From contig CP073761.1 in assembly GCA_018399015.1 (NCBI GenBank), forward strand, positions 992,001 through 1,056,000: a DNA stretch of 64,000 nucleotides. The letters are read 5' to 3'. Shown in pieces: positions 17,672 to 29,548 of the stretch (the first letter of the stretch is position 1; every line of letters starts with the position of its first letter). Below the pieces are notes generated by a model. The model worked only from the letters and a program-made list of their open reading frames with translations. It did no database searches and was not told the DNA's origin. The position numbers and the translations under genes were made by a program. The stretch is from Cyanobium sp. M30B3. Lineage in GTDB: Bacteria; Cyanobacteriota; Cyanobacteriia; PCC-6307; Cyanobiaceae.

Positions 17672-17714
17672 TGGGGCATCCTGCCCCAGTTGTGGCCAGG
17701 AGCTGGGGCATAAT
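17672..17714. promoter_or_regulatory. Candidate ArsR operator and -10 element
   Basis: A perfect palindrome TGGGGCA-TCC-TGCCCCA spans 17672-17688, and the half-site TGGGGCA recurs at 17704-17710. The latter runs into CATAAT (17709-17714), a plausible -10 box for the ArsR-family gene. The elements lie between the divergent secreted-protein and ArsR genes, where an autoregulatory operator is expected. No good -35 is visible. Confidence 0.5.
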
Positions 17715-17739
17715 GCCTGTATCGTCATATCCCGCTTTT

Positions 17740-18078
17740 ATGGGCGCTCCGGGTTCCATGCCTTCCCCAGAGCTGCTGGAGGAATACAGCCAGTTCTTTC
17801 GCCTGCTCAGCGAGCCTGCCCGTTTGCAGTTGCTCTGTCAGCTGAAGCAGGGCCCCATGGACGTGGCCAGCCTGATCAAGGCCACGGGTTTTTCGCAGTC
17901 GCACATCAGCCGCCAGCTCGGCCAGCTGCAGAGGGCCGGGCTGCTGCGCTGCACCCGGGACGGGGCCCGCACCATCTGGCAGGTGGAGGGGGATCTGGTG
18001 GACGAACTCTGCGCCCTGGTGCAAACGCGCCTCACCCAGCGGCTTCGCGACCAGCTGGCCCAGCTGCAGGCCGCCTGA
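17740..18078 (+). CDS. ArsR-family winged-helix transcriptional regulator
   Basis: About 112 aa from ATG 17740; ATG 17758 is an equally good start, and ATG 17713 overlaps a likely -10 box. The fold is a compact winged helix: LLEEYSQFFRLLSEPARLQLLCQL, then the recognition segment DVASLIKATGFSQSHISRQLGQLQRAGLL, and a wing ending TIWQVEGD. No Cys pair of the classical arsenic-sensing type (ELCVCDL) is present in the helix-turn-helix, so it probably senses something other than As(III)/Sb(III) or uses another site. It diverges from a secreted-protein gene across a palindromic spacer. Confidence 0.88.
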   Translation: MGAPGSMPSPELLEEYSQFFRLLSEPARLQLLCQLKQGPMDVASLIKATGFSQSHISRQLGQLQRAGLLRCTRDGARTIWQVEGDLVDELCALVQTRLTQRLRDQLAQLQAA

Positions 18079-18084
18079 GGGCCG

Positions 18085-18510
18085 TCAGCCGGCCAGAACC
18101 GCCTTCAATCCCTCCGCATAGAGGAGGCCGCTGCAGGTGAGTCCACCGGCCCAGCAGAGGCCGCGCAGGGGGGGGATATTGCCCACGTAGGCGCCGATGT
18201 AGGCCAGCCGCAGCGCAGGGTGGAGCCAGGCCGCCACGATCGCCAGCGGGCTGCCCACACCAGCCAGCAGGCAGAGCAGGGCTGCCGGAGCATGCAGCGT
18301 GAACGCCTCGAAGCAGTTCTGGTGGGCCCAGGCCGCCCGCTTGCCCCAGGCCGGCAGCCGCTCGAACATCGCCCGTGGAGCGGCCAGGTCGGCCATCTGG
18401 AAATTGGCCTGGGAGCGGGCGGCCCCCAGGGGCACGGTGCTGAACACCACCACCCCGGCGGCCAGCAGCAGCGACCAGGCAAAGGGGGCGAGCGCGGTGG
18501 TGGAGGCCAT
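18085..18510 (-). CDS. MAPEG-family membrane protein
   Basis: 141 aa from ATG 18510; ATG codons at 18534 and 18537 are alternatives. About four membrane helices are visible. The first is MASTTALAPFAWSLLLAAGVVVF. The diagnostic MAPEG segment [18 protein letters not shown] lies near residue 65, followed by AYIGAYVGNIPPLRGLCWAGG. MAPEG proteins include glutathione-linked membrane enzymes; bacterial members are mostly uncharacterised. It converges on arsR with a 6-base gap and diverges from the YajQ gene. Confidence 0.82.
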   Translation of the reverse strand: MASTTALAPFAWSLLLAAGVVVFSTVPLGAARSQANFQMADLAAPRAMFERLPAWGKRAAWAHQNCFEAFTLHAPAALLCLLAGVGSPLAIVAAWLHPALRLAYIGAYVGNIPPLRGLCWAGGLTCSGLLYAEGLKAVLAG

Positions 18511-18664
18511 GGCGAACGGGGGAGCTGGAAGCATCATCCAGTCTGAGCGGTCTGTGCTCCCCCCTTTCAAGCACGATGGCAGCCCCGGGAGGTGCGGGCC
18601 GGAGCAGCAGCGCTTTTCTAGGCTCCGGGGACATCTCCCGCTGCCCCAGGCCGCAACCGTTCCA

Positions 18665-19162
18665 ATGGCTGACACCTTTTCCTTCGACGTGGTCTCCGAC
18701 TTCGACCGCCAGGAACTGGTGAACACGCTCGACCAGGTGCGCCGTGAGGTGAGCCAGCGCTACGACCTCAAGGACTCCGGTACCGAGATCGAGCTGGAGG
18801 AGACCAGCCTCACGATCATCACCGCCAGTGACATGACCCTGCAGGCGGTGAGCGATGTGCTCCTGCAGAAGGCCACCAAGCGCAACCTCTCGCTGAAGAT
18901 CTTCGACTTCCAGGACCCGGAGGCCGTGGGCGGCAACAAGGTGAAGCAGGTGGTGAAGTTGCGCAAGGGCCTCAGCCAGGAGCTCGCCAAGAAGCTGAGC
19001 AAGGCCGTGCGCGACAGCATCAAGAAGGTCACGGTGGCGATCCAGGGCGAGAGCCTGCGGATCACCAGCAAGAGCAAAGATGATCTGCAGCAGGTGATCG
19101 CCCTGCTGCGCGAGCAGGAGCAGGATCTGGAGGTGCCGCTCCAGTTCGAGAACTACCGCTGA
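18665..19162 (+). CDS. YajQ family nucleotide-binding protein
   Basis: 165 aa, start ATG 18665 (MADTFSFDVVSDFDRQELVN). The full UPF0234/YajQ signature is present: two ferredoxin-like halves with QRYDLKDSGTEIELEE, TASDMTLQAVSDVL, GLSQELAKKLSKAVRDSIKKVTVAIQ and the family-typical end LREQEQDLEVPLQFENYR. YajQ proteins bind nucleotides, and members in Xanthomonas and Pseudomonas bind cyclic di-GMP; whether this one does is not known. Standard length, soluble. The longer open frame upstream is antisense to MAPEG and not coding. It is followed after 29 bases by the DUF47-PiT pair. Confidence 0.96.
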   Translation: MADTFSFDVVSDFDRQELVNTLDQVRREVSQRYDLKDSGTEIELEETSLTIITASDMTLQAVSDVLLQKATKRNLSLKIFDFQDPEAVGGNKVKQVVKLRKGLSQELAKKLSKAVRDSIKKVTVAIQGESLRITSKSKDDLQQVIALLREQEQDLEVPLQFENYR

Positions 19163-19191
19163 CGGACCCCTTGAGCACGGCCCATGCCCGC

Positions 19192-19854
19192 ATGCATCAT
19201 CCCTCTGGACTGTTCGCCAAGACCCGCTCCCTGGAGCTGCGCATCGATGAGTTCCTCGACAAGGTGGCCGAGGGGGGGATCCTGTTTGAGCGGGGGATGG
19301 TGCTGCTGCTGGAGCGGGGGCTCGTGCCGGAGACCGAGGAGAAGCTGCAGCAGCTGATCCAGCTCAAGGAGCGCTGCAACCAGCTGCGCCGTCGGGTGGT
19401 GGACACCCTCTACAGCGAGATGCTGATTCCCGACTTCCGCGGCGATGTGCTGCGCCTGCTCAGCCATCTCTACGCCTTGCTGGATTCGCTCAAGAACGCC
19501 TTCCAGGAGTTCCTGATTGAGTACGCCGGCGTGCTCAGCCGGCGCGAGGCGATTGCCGATGTGAAAGACCTGGTGGCAGTGGTGGTGCAGAGCGTGCAGG
19601 CGGCGGTGCTGGGGGCGCGGGCCTTTTTCCGCAACCCGGAGGCCGTGCGCGACCACATCAACCAGATCCGGGTGTACGAGGCGGAGGCCGATGCCATCAC
19701 CCTGCGCCTCAAGAGCGCCCTGTTCGCCTCCGACCGGGCCCTGGAGCAGAAGCTGCTGGGCCGGGATGCCCTGGCGGTGATCGATGGCCTGGCCGACCTG
19801 GCCGAGGAGATCAGCGACGAGCTCTCGATCCTGGCGATCAAGCGGGCTTTCTGA
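19192..19854 (+). CDS. DUF47/PhoU-like phosphate transport regulator
   Basis: 220 aa from ATG 19192; a TTG at 19171 is an alternative start. All-helical protein of the DUF47 family (PhoU-like): GLFAKTRSLELRIDEFLDKVAEGGILF at the N-terminus, a long helix KERCNQLRRRVVDTLYSEMLIPDFRGDV, and IRVYEAEADAITLRLKSALF. Such proteins are encoded directly before PiT permeases and appear to control their activity. Here the stop TGA abuts the GTG start of the permease with no gap, so the two are almost certainly translated together. Confidence 0.9.
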   Translation: MHHPSGLFAKTRSLELRIDEFLDKVAEGGILFERGMVLLLERGLVPETEEKLQQLIQLKERCNQLRRRVVDTLYSEMLIPDFRGDVLRLLSHLYALLDSLKNAFQEFLIEYAGVLSRREAIADVKDLVAVVVQSVQAAVLGARAFFRNPEAVRDHINQIRVYEAEADAITLRLKSALFASDRALEQKLLGRDALAVIDGLADLAEEISDELSILAIKRAF

Positions 19855-20925
19855 GTGCTGGCCACCGGTCTGCTGTTTCTCTCCAGCGGCCTGTTCCTGG
19901 GCTGGTCGCTGGGGGCCAACGACGCCTCCAACGTGTTCGGCTCGGCCGTGGGCAGCCGCATGCTGCGCTTCTCCACCGCCGCCCTGCTCTGCAGCGTGTT
20001 CGTGATCCTGGGGGCGGTGAGCGCCGGCGCCGGCGCCAGTGGTGGCCTCGGCCAGCTCGGTGCGGTGAATGCCCTGGCCGGCTCCTTCACCACCGCCCTG
20101 GCCGCCGCCCTCACCGTGGCCGGGATGACCCGGGCCGGCCTGCCGGTGTCCTCCACCCAGGCGGTGGTGGGGGCGATCGTGGGATGGAACTGGTTCAGCG
20201 GTTCGGCCACCGACCTCAGCCAGCTCAGCCGCATCGTGGCCACCTGGGTGGTGTGTCCGGTGCTGGCGGCCCTCACGGCCGCCGCCCTCTACCTGCTGGG
20301 GGCCCTGCTGCTGCGCCGCAGCCGGCTGCATCTGCTGCGCCTGGATGCCGGCCTGCGGCTGGGCCTGATCCTGGCTGGCGTGTTCGGCTCCTACAGCCTG
20401 GGCGCCAACAACATCGGCAACGTGATGGGGGTGTTCGTGCCCGCCGCTCCCTTCCCTGCCGTGAACCTGCCCGGGGGGCTGGTGTTCAGCGGCACCCAGC
20501 AGCTGTTCCTGCTGGGCGGCCTGGCGATCGCCGTGGGCGTCTACACCCACTCGCGCCAGGTGATGCTCACCGTGGGCGACCGGCTGATGCCCCTCTCCCC
20601 CTTCGGGGCGCTGGTGGTGGTGCTGGCCAATGCCCTGGTGCTGTTTCTGTTCTCCTCCCAGGGGCTCTCCGATGCGGTGGCGGGGCTGGGGTTGCCGCGG
20701 ATACCCCTGATCCCGGTGTCCAGTTCCCAGGCCGTGATCGGCGCGGTGGTGGGCGTGGCCCTGCTGCAGGGGCGGCGCGGCCTGCGCCAGGTGCGCTGGT
20801 GGATGCTGGCCCGCATCGCCTCCGGCTGGGTGTCCACCCCGGTGCTGGCGGCGCTGCTCGGGTATGTGCTGCTGTTCGTGGTGCAGAACGTGTTCGGCCA
20901 GGTGGTGGTTGAGCCGCTCGGCTGA
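19855..20925 (+). CDS. PiT-family inorganic phosphate transporter
   Basis: 356 aa from GTG 19855. The inverted-repeat signature of PiT carriers appears twice: LGWSLGANDASNVFGSAVG near residue 20 and GSYSLGANNIGNVMG near 180. Two further matching segments are GLPVSSTQAVVGAIVG and IPVSSSQAVIGAVVG. About ten membrane helices. These proteins take up phosphate (with a cation or as metal-phosphate) at low affinity in the cytoplasmic membrane. It forms an operon with the DUF47 gene immediately before it. Length is near the short end of the family. Confidence 0.93.
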   Translation: MLATGLLFLSSGLFLGWSLGANDASNVFGSAVGSRMLRFSTAALLCSVFVILGAVSAGAGASGGLGQLGAVNALAGSFTTALAAALTVAGMTRAGLPVSSTQAVVGAIVGWNWFSGSATDLSQLSRIVATWVVCPVLAALTAAALYLLGALLLRRSRLHLLRLDAGLRLGLILAGVFGSYSLGANNIGNVMGVFVPAAPFPAVNLPGGLVFSGTQQLFLLGGLAIAVGVYTHSRQVMLTVGDRLMPLSPFGALVVVLANALVLFLFSSQGLSDAVAGLGLPRIPLIPVSSSQAVIGAVVGVALLQGRRGLRQVRWWMLARIASGWVSTPVLAALLGYVLLFVVQNVFGQVVVEPLG

Positions 20926-20993
20926 GCTCGGCCTGTCGCCTGAGCCGGGCCCGGCACTCCAGTGCAAGAGAGCTGGGCCCTTACGCTGCCGCC

Positions 20994-24805
<3,812 letters not shown>

Positions 24806-24809
<4 letters not shown>

Positions 24810-26679
24810 CGCCCACCGGATCCCTGCCCGTTCACGCCAGCCTTCGCCTGGGCAGGTCTGCTCCCGTGCTGCTGGCCCTGCTGCTGGGCCTGCCGTTGCC
24901 GCAGGCGGGCCGGGCCAACCCCCTGCAGGAGGGCCGCCAGCGCTTTCAGCCCCAGGGGGCGCCCGGGGGCATGGTGGCCAGCCAGGAGCGGCTGGCCTCG
25001 GAGGCGGGCGCGGCCGTGCTGCGCCAGGGGGGCAACGCGGTGGACGCGGCGGTGGCCACGGCCTTCGCCCTGGCGGTGACCCTGCCCCAGGCCGGCAACC
25101 TGGGCGGCGGCGGCTTCGCCGTGCTCTGGCTGCCGGGTCCCTCCCCGCCCGTGGACGCGGCTGCCTGCCCGCCCGCCGGCCCGGCGCGAGCGGTCCTGAG
25201 CTGGCGATCGGCCGCGGCGTCGCCGTGGCGGTGAACTTCCGGGAGACCGCTCCCCTGGCCGCCACCCCGGACATGTTCCTGGGCCCAGGTGGCCAGGTCG
25301 ACCGCCAGCGGGCCACCCGCAGCCTGCTGAGCACCGCCGTGCCCGGCACCCCCGCCGGCCTGCTGCTGGCCCAGCGCTGCTACGGCCGCCTGCCCCTGGC
25401 CCGGGTGATGGCGCCGGCGATCGCGCTGGCCGAGCGGGGCTTTGCCGTGGGGCCCGAACTGAGCCGTTCTTTGCGCCAGGCGGCGCCGTTGCTCCAGGCC
25501 GACCCCACCTCCCGCCAGCTGTTCTTCCAGCCGCCGCGCCAGGTGGGGGGCGAGCCCCAGCCCTACCGGCCTGGTGAGCTGCTGCGCCAACCCCAGCTGG
25601 CCGCCAGCCTGCGCCGCATTGCCGCTGCTGGCGAGGACGGCTTCTACCGCGGCCCCAGCGCCCAGGCCCTGGTGCGGCTGATGCGGGAGCGGGGCGGCCT
25701 GATCCGCCAGGCCGATCTCGATGCCTACCGGGCCCAGCTGGTGCGGCCCCTGCGGGGTGAATTCCGCGGCGCCAGCGTGCTGGGCATGCCACCGCCGAGC
25801 AGCGGTGGCGTCACCCTGCTGCAGCTGCTGCAGATCCTCGAGCCCCTGCCCCTGGAGCGCTGGGGGCTGAACAGCGCCGCCGGCATCCATGCCCTGGTGG
25901 AGGCGATGAACCTGGCCTACCGCGACCGCAACCAGTGGCTGGGCGACCCGGATCAGGTGGCCATTCCCCTGGAGCGCCTGCTGAGTGCGGCGTACGCCAG
26001 TGAGCTGCGCGGCCAGCTGGATCTCAACCGGCACCGTCCGGCCGCCACCCTGGCCCCGCCCGCGGCTTCCCGCCGGGAGGGCCCCAATACCACCCACCTC
26101 TCGGTGGCCGACCGCAACGGCGGCCTGGTGGCCCTCACCACCACCCTCAACTTCGCCTACGGCAACGGCGTGAGCGTGCCGGGAGCCGGCTTCCTGCTCA
26201 ACAACGAGATGGACGACTTCACCGCCAGCCCCGGCCAGCCCAATGCCTATGGCCTGGTGCAGGGGGAGGCCAACGCCATCGCCCCCGGGCGGCGCCCGCT
26301 GAGTTCGATGAGCCCCACCCTGGTGTTCCGGGCCGATGGCACGCCCTGGCTGGCCACCGGCAGCCCCGGCGGCAGCCGCATCATCACCACCGTGCTGCAG
26401 GTGCTGCTGGGCCGGCTGGTGCACGGCCTCAACCTGGCCTCAGCCGTGGCCAGCCCCCGGGTGCACAGCCAGCTCTGGCCCGACCGGATCAGCCATGAGC
26501 AGGGCATCAGCCCCGACACCCTGGAGCTGCTGCGCCGCCGCGGCCACCGGCTGCAGCTGGCCCCGGCCATGGGCTCGGCCAACAGCGTGGAGGTGCTGCC
26601 GATGGCTGCAGAAGGCTCTGGCGGCAGCCTGGGGGTGGCCGACCCGCGCCGGCTGGATGCGGCCGCAGTGGCTGAATAG
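24806..26679 (+). pseudogene. ggt: Gamma-glutamyltransferase, interrupted by a one-base frameshift
   Basis: The N-terminus is read from ATG 24806 (signal peptide with [14 protein letters not shown], then [31 protein letters not shown] and [15 protein letters not shown]). Near 25140-25150 the coding frame moves by -1. The rest is read in the other frame: [22 protein letters not shown], catalytic Thr region GPNTTHLSVAD, LNNEMDDF, PLSSMSPTLVF and GSPGGSRIITTVLQ. One C missing from the run ctccccgccc would rejoin the halves as PGPSPARGRGC. All other motifs are intact, so this is a recent mutation, a sequencing error or, less likely, frameshift expression. Intact protein would be periplasmic, about 624 aa, and act on glutathione beside the 5-oxoprolinase. 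Confidence 0.88.
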
Positions 26680-26713
26680 GGCGCTGCCGGGCCAGCCAGC
26701 AGGCAGCTCGGCC

Positions 26714-27229
26714 TCAGCTGGCCGGGGCGCTCGGCGCGGTGATCAGGTTCACGGCCGAGAAGGCCAGACCGATGCCGAACAGCAGGCCGATCGCCCAGAG
26801 GCTGTCGCTGGGCCACTGGGCGATCAGCATGCCGCCCAGCACGGCGGTGACGATGCCATCGAGCAGTACCAGGCCCCGGGCTGGCGCCTGGCTGGTGGCG
26901 GCGGCGGCCAGTTCCATCACCCCCTCAAAGGCCAGCAGGAGGCCCACAAACAGGGTGAGGCTCACCTCGCTCTCGATCGGGAAGGCCAGCACCCAGATGC
27001 CGCCGCCCAGGTAGAGCAGGCCGGAGAGCAGGCGGAACAGCTTGCCCTTCACGTCGCTTTCGCCGGTGAGGCGCAGCACCTGCGACACGCCGGCGATCAC
27101 CGCCGCCGCGCCCACCGCGATCGTGAGCAGGGTGGCCGAAGCGAACGGCAGGGCGATCGACAGGCCGGCCGCCGCGAACAGGGCGACCGCCGTGATCCAG
27201 CGCAGTTGGGGGGAGGCGGGAGCCGTCAC
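26714..27229 (-). CDS. HdeD-family membrane protein
   Basis: 171 aa from GTG 27229; an ATG at 27301 would add 24 residues. Six membrane helices in three pairs, with the family look of HdeD (DUF308): ITAVALFAAAGLSIALPF, TIAVGAAAVIAGVSQVLRL, LLSGLLYLGGGIWVLAFP, LTLFVGLLLAFEGVMELAAA, GLVLLDGIVTAVLGGMLIAQWP and AIGLLFGIGLAFSAVNLI. HdeD is linked to acid resistance in E. coli; its molecular role is unknown. It converges on the broken ggt gene and diverges from the oxidase operon. Confidence 0.88.
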   Translation of the reverse strand: MTAPASPQLRWITAVALFAAAGLSIALPFASATLLTIAVGAAAVIAGVSQVLRLTGESDVKGKLFRLLSGLLYLGGGIWVLAFPIESEVSLTLFVGLLLAFEGVMELAAAATSQAPARGLVLLDGIVTAVLGGMLIAQWPSDSLWAIGLLFGIGLAFSAVNLITAPSAPAS

Positions 27230-27461
27230 TGGACGAGGGACAAACCAGCACAGTAGGAGCCTGGATGTTGCGTCACAGCCAGCTGTCGACCATCTAGCCA
27301 TGGGCTTCCGGTTCTGGATCCCTGGTCGGGTTCAGGCCCATGGGCGAGCTGGATCAGGGTTCGCTGATCGACGGTGGCGATCTCTATGGCGAAAGATCAC
27401 AGCTCCGGCCTGCCCGACCTCCGCTTCCGCAAGGTGAAGTGGATCGCTCGATCCGCCGCCC
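27230..27461. other. Divergent spacer upstream of the oxidase operon
   Basis: No convincing gene. Short frames here (for instance from the ATG at 27300) have no recognisable content and end close to the DUF2231 start. The stretch should hold the promoters for hdeD and for the DUF2231-ctaCDE operon, but I cannot point to clear boxes. Confidence 0.4.
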
Positions 27462-27959
27462 ATGTTTGAGCTGCTGCCGCCGCTCAACGATCACAACCTG
27501 CCCTGGATGGATACGGTCCATCCAATTGTGGTGCATTTCGTGATCGCCATGGCCGTGATTGCCGTGCTGTTCGACCTGATCGGCAGCCTCGCCCGCCGTC
27601 CCGGCCTGTTTGAGGTGAGCTTCTGGAATCTGCTGGTGGCCACGGTGGCCATTTTCGTGGCGATCATCTTCGGCCAGGTGGAGGCAGGGCTGGCCGAGCC
27701 CTACGGCGCCTCCCGCGAGATCCTCAATCTGCACAGCACGATCGGCTGGTCGCTGGCGGGGGTGCTGGCGGTGCTCACGGCCTGGCGCTATGTGATCCGC
27801 AGCAAGGACCCCACGCGCCTGCCGGTGGCCTTCCTGGGTGCCGGTGGCCTGCTGGTGGCGCTGGTGGCCGTGCAGGTGACCCTCGGCAACCAGCTGATCT
27901 GGACCTATGGCCTCCACACCGTGCCGGTGGTGGAGGCGATCCGTGCGGGATTGGTGTGA
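27462..27959 (+). CDS. DUF2231 membrane protein, first copy
   Basis: 165 aa. Four membrane helices with the DUF2231 pattern, in which conserved His residues lie near helix ends: MDTVHPIVVHFVIAMAVIAVLFDLIG near residue 16, then VEAGLAEPYG, ILNLHSTIGWSLAGVLAVLTAWRY and a final helix before IWTYGLHTVPV. The family is of unknown function; the paired His residues could coordinate heme or metal. It heads the terminal oxidase operon and overlaps the second copy as TGATG (27957-27961). Confidence 0.85.
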   Translation: MFELLPPLNDHNLPWMDTVHPIVVHFVIAMAVIAVLFDLIGSLARRPGLFEVSFWNLLVATVAIFVAIIFGQVEAGLAEPYGASREILNLHSTIGWSLAGVLAVLTAWRYVIRSKDPTRLPVAFLGAGGLLVALVAVQVTLGNQLIWTYGLHTVPVVEAIRAGLV

Positions 27960-28528
27960 TGGGAGCGAACGGCCTGCCCTACGCCCTGCCGATTCACCCG
28001 AATCTGGTGCACTTCACGATCGGCCTGTTCGTGATCGCGGTCACCTTTGATCTGGCCGGGGCCCTCTATCCGCTGGAGAAGCGGCTGTTCCGCTTTCTGC
28101 AGCTGCCGGTCACCCGCGCCGGTCTGCACGACGTGGGCTGGTTCAACCTGCTGGCCTGCGCCGGCGTGACCTTCTTCACCGTGGGGGCGGGCTTCTACGA
28201 GATGTTGCTGGCCCGACCGATCGCGGGTGTGCGCAGCAGCATCGGCCTCGACAGCGCCACCACGATGCTGTGGCATGGCGTGGGCGGGGTGGCCATCCTG
28301 TTGGTGATCGTGGCGATGACCGTGTGGCGCGGGTACCAGCGTTTTGCCTGGCGCCGCGATCTGGGCCGGCAGGTGCAGTGGAGCTACCTGCTGGTGGGGC
28401 TGGGGCTGTTCGGCGTGATCGGCCTGCACGGCACCCTCGGCGCCGAGCTGGCGGCCGAATTCGGCGTGCACATCACCGCCGACCAGCTGCTGGCCGCCGG
28501 CGCCGACCTTCGCGAGGCCCTGCCATGA
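27959..28528 (+). CDS. DUF2231 membrane protein, second copy
   Basis: 189 aa from ATG 27959; the GTG just before is less likely. The same layout as the first copy: LPIHPNLVHFTIGLFVIAVTFDLAGAL, FNLLACAGVTFFTVGAGFYEMLLARP, TTMLWHGVGGVAILLVIVAMTVWRG and a final helix LLVGLGLFGVIGLHGTLG. Histidines sit at matching positions in the helices, consistent with gene duplication. It overlaps ctaC as ATGA (28525-28528), so the two DUF2231 proteins are coupled to oxidase synthesis and may assist cofactor insertion or assembly; that is inference. Confidence 0.85.
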   Translation: MGANGLPYALPIHPNLVHFTIGLFVIAVTFDLAGALYPLEKRLFRFLQLPVTRAGLHDVGWFNLLACAGVTFFTVGAGFYEMLLARPIAGVRSSIGLDSATTMLWHGVGGVAILLVIVAMTVWRGYQRFAWRRDLGRQVQWSYLLVGLGLFGVIGLHGTLGAELAAEFGVHITADQLLAAGADLREALP

Positions 28529-29487
28529 CAGCGAGTTCCCCGCGGCGCTTCCCCGCCTCCGGCCTGGCCCTGATCGCGGCGGCCGTGGGCCTCGACCTCT
28601 GGGCGAGTGTGGCGGTCGCCCGCCTCTCCCACAGCTGGCTGCCGGTGCCGGCCTCCAGCGCCGCCCCGCTGGTCGACGACCTGTTCGCCCTGGAGAGCGG
28701 CATCGGCACCTTCATCTTTCTGGGCTGCTGCGGCGTGATCCTCTGGACGCTGCTGTTCAACCGCGCCCCCAAGTACGACCTGGAGAACGGCGATCCGATC
28801 GAGGGCAATCTGCGCCTGGAGATCACCTGGACGGTGATTCCGCTGGTGCTGGTGATGGCGATCGCCTGGCATGCGATCAACGTGAATCACACCCTGGCCA
28901 CCCTGGGTGGCAAGCTGCGCACCACCGGCGGCCACAGCCATGGCGGTGAGCTGGTGGCCCAGCTGCCCACTGGCGGGACAGGGGAGTCCGCGGCCCTGGA
29001 GGCGGTGGGGCCGATCGAGGTGATCGCCCGCCAGTGGTCGTGGGAGTTTGGCTATCCCGATGGGGTGCGCAGCACCGAGCTGCACCTGCCGGTGAACCGC
29101 CAGGCCGAGTTCCGCCTGATCTCCCTGGATGTGCTGCACGGCTTTTTCATCCCGGCCTTCCGGCTCAAGCAGGACCTGATCCCTGGCAGCGAGATCACCT
29201 ACCGGCTCACCCCCACCCGGGAGGGCCGCTACCGGCTGCGCGATTCCCAGTTCAGCGGCGGCTACTTCGCCAGCAACCAGACCGATGTGGTGGTGGAGAG
29301 TGAGCAGGCCTACCAGGCCTGGCTGGACGCGGCGGCCCGGCTGCCCCTGCAGGAGGCGCCCAACCCCGCCGATGCGCTCTACCGCCGCCGGCTGGAGCGG
29401 GGCGACCGGGGCTGGGCGGTGGTGCCGCCGGCACCGCCGCCCCGGGTGAACGTGAGCGCCGACCCGGCGGCGCCCCACGAGGCCTGA
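28525..29487 (+). CDS. ctaC: Terminal oxidase subunit II without CuA ligands (ARTO type)
   Basis: 320 aa. Three hydrophobic segments (about 12-33, 60-80 and 95-117) precede a cupredoxin-like external domain. Typical subunit II features are ITWTVIPLVLVMAIAW, RQWSWEFGYPDG and DVLHGFFIPAFRLKQDLIPG, with His205. In the place where cytochrome c oxidases have the CuA motif CxxxC plus His and Met, this protein reads RDSQFSGGYFASNQTD (about 239-254), with no cysteine at all. Loss of CuA is the mark of quinol-oxidising enzymes and of the cyanobacterial alternative respiratory terminal oxidase (ARTO). Electrons therefore probably come from plastoquinol rather than cytochrome c. It overlaps the second DUF2231 gene. 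Confidence 0.93.
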   Translation: MTASSPRRFPASGLALIAAAVGLDLWASVAVARLSHSWLPVPASSAAPLVDDLFALESGIGTFIFLGCCGVILWTLLFNRAPKYDLENGDPIEGNLRLEITWTVIPLVLVMAIAWHAINVNHTLATLGGKLRTTGGHSHGGELVAQLPTGGTGESAALEAVGPIEVIARQWSWEFGYPDGVRSTELHLPVNRQAEFRLISLDVLHGFFIPAFRLKQDLIPGSEITYRLTPTREGRYRLRDSQFSGGYFASNQTDVVVESEQAYQAWLDAAARLPLQEAPNPADALYRRRLERGDRGWAVVPPAPPPRVNVSADPAAPHEA

Positions 29488-29548
29488 TCACAGCCTCGGT
29501 TCCCTCTCGCAACCTTCGTCGTCCACCCAACGCTCACCTCCCCAGCCC

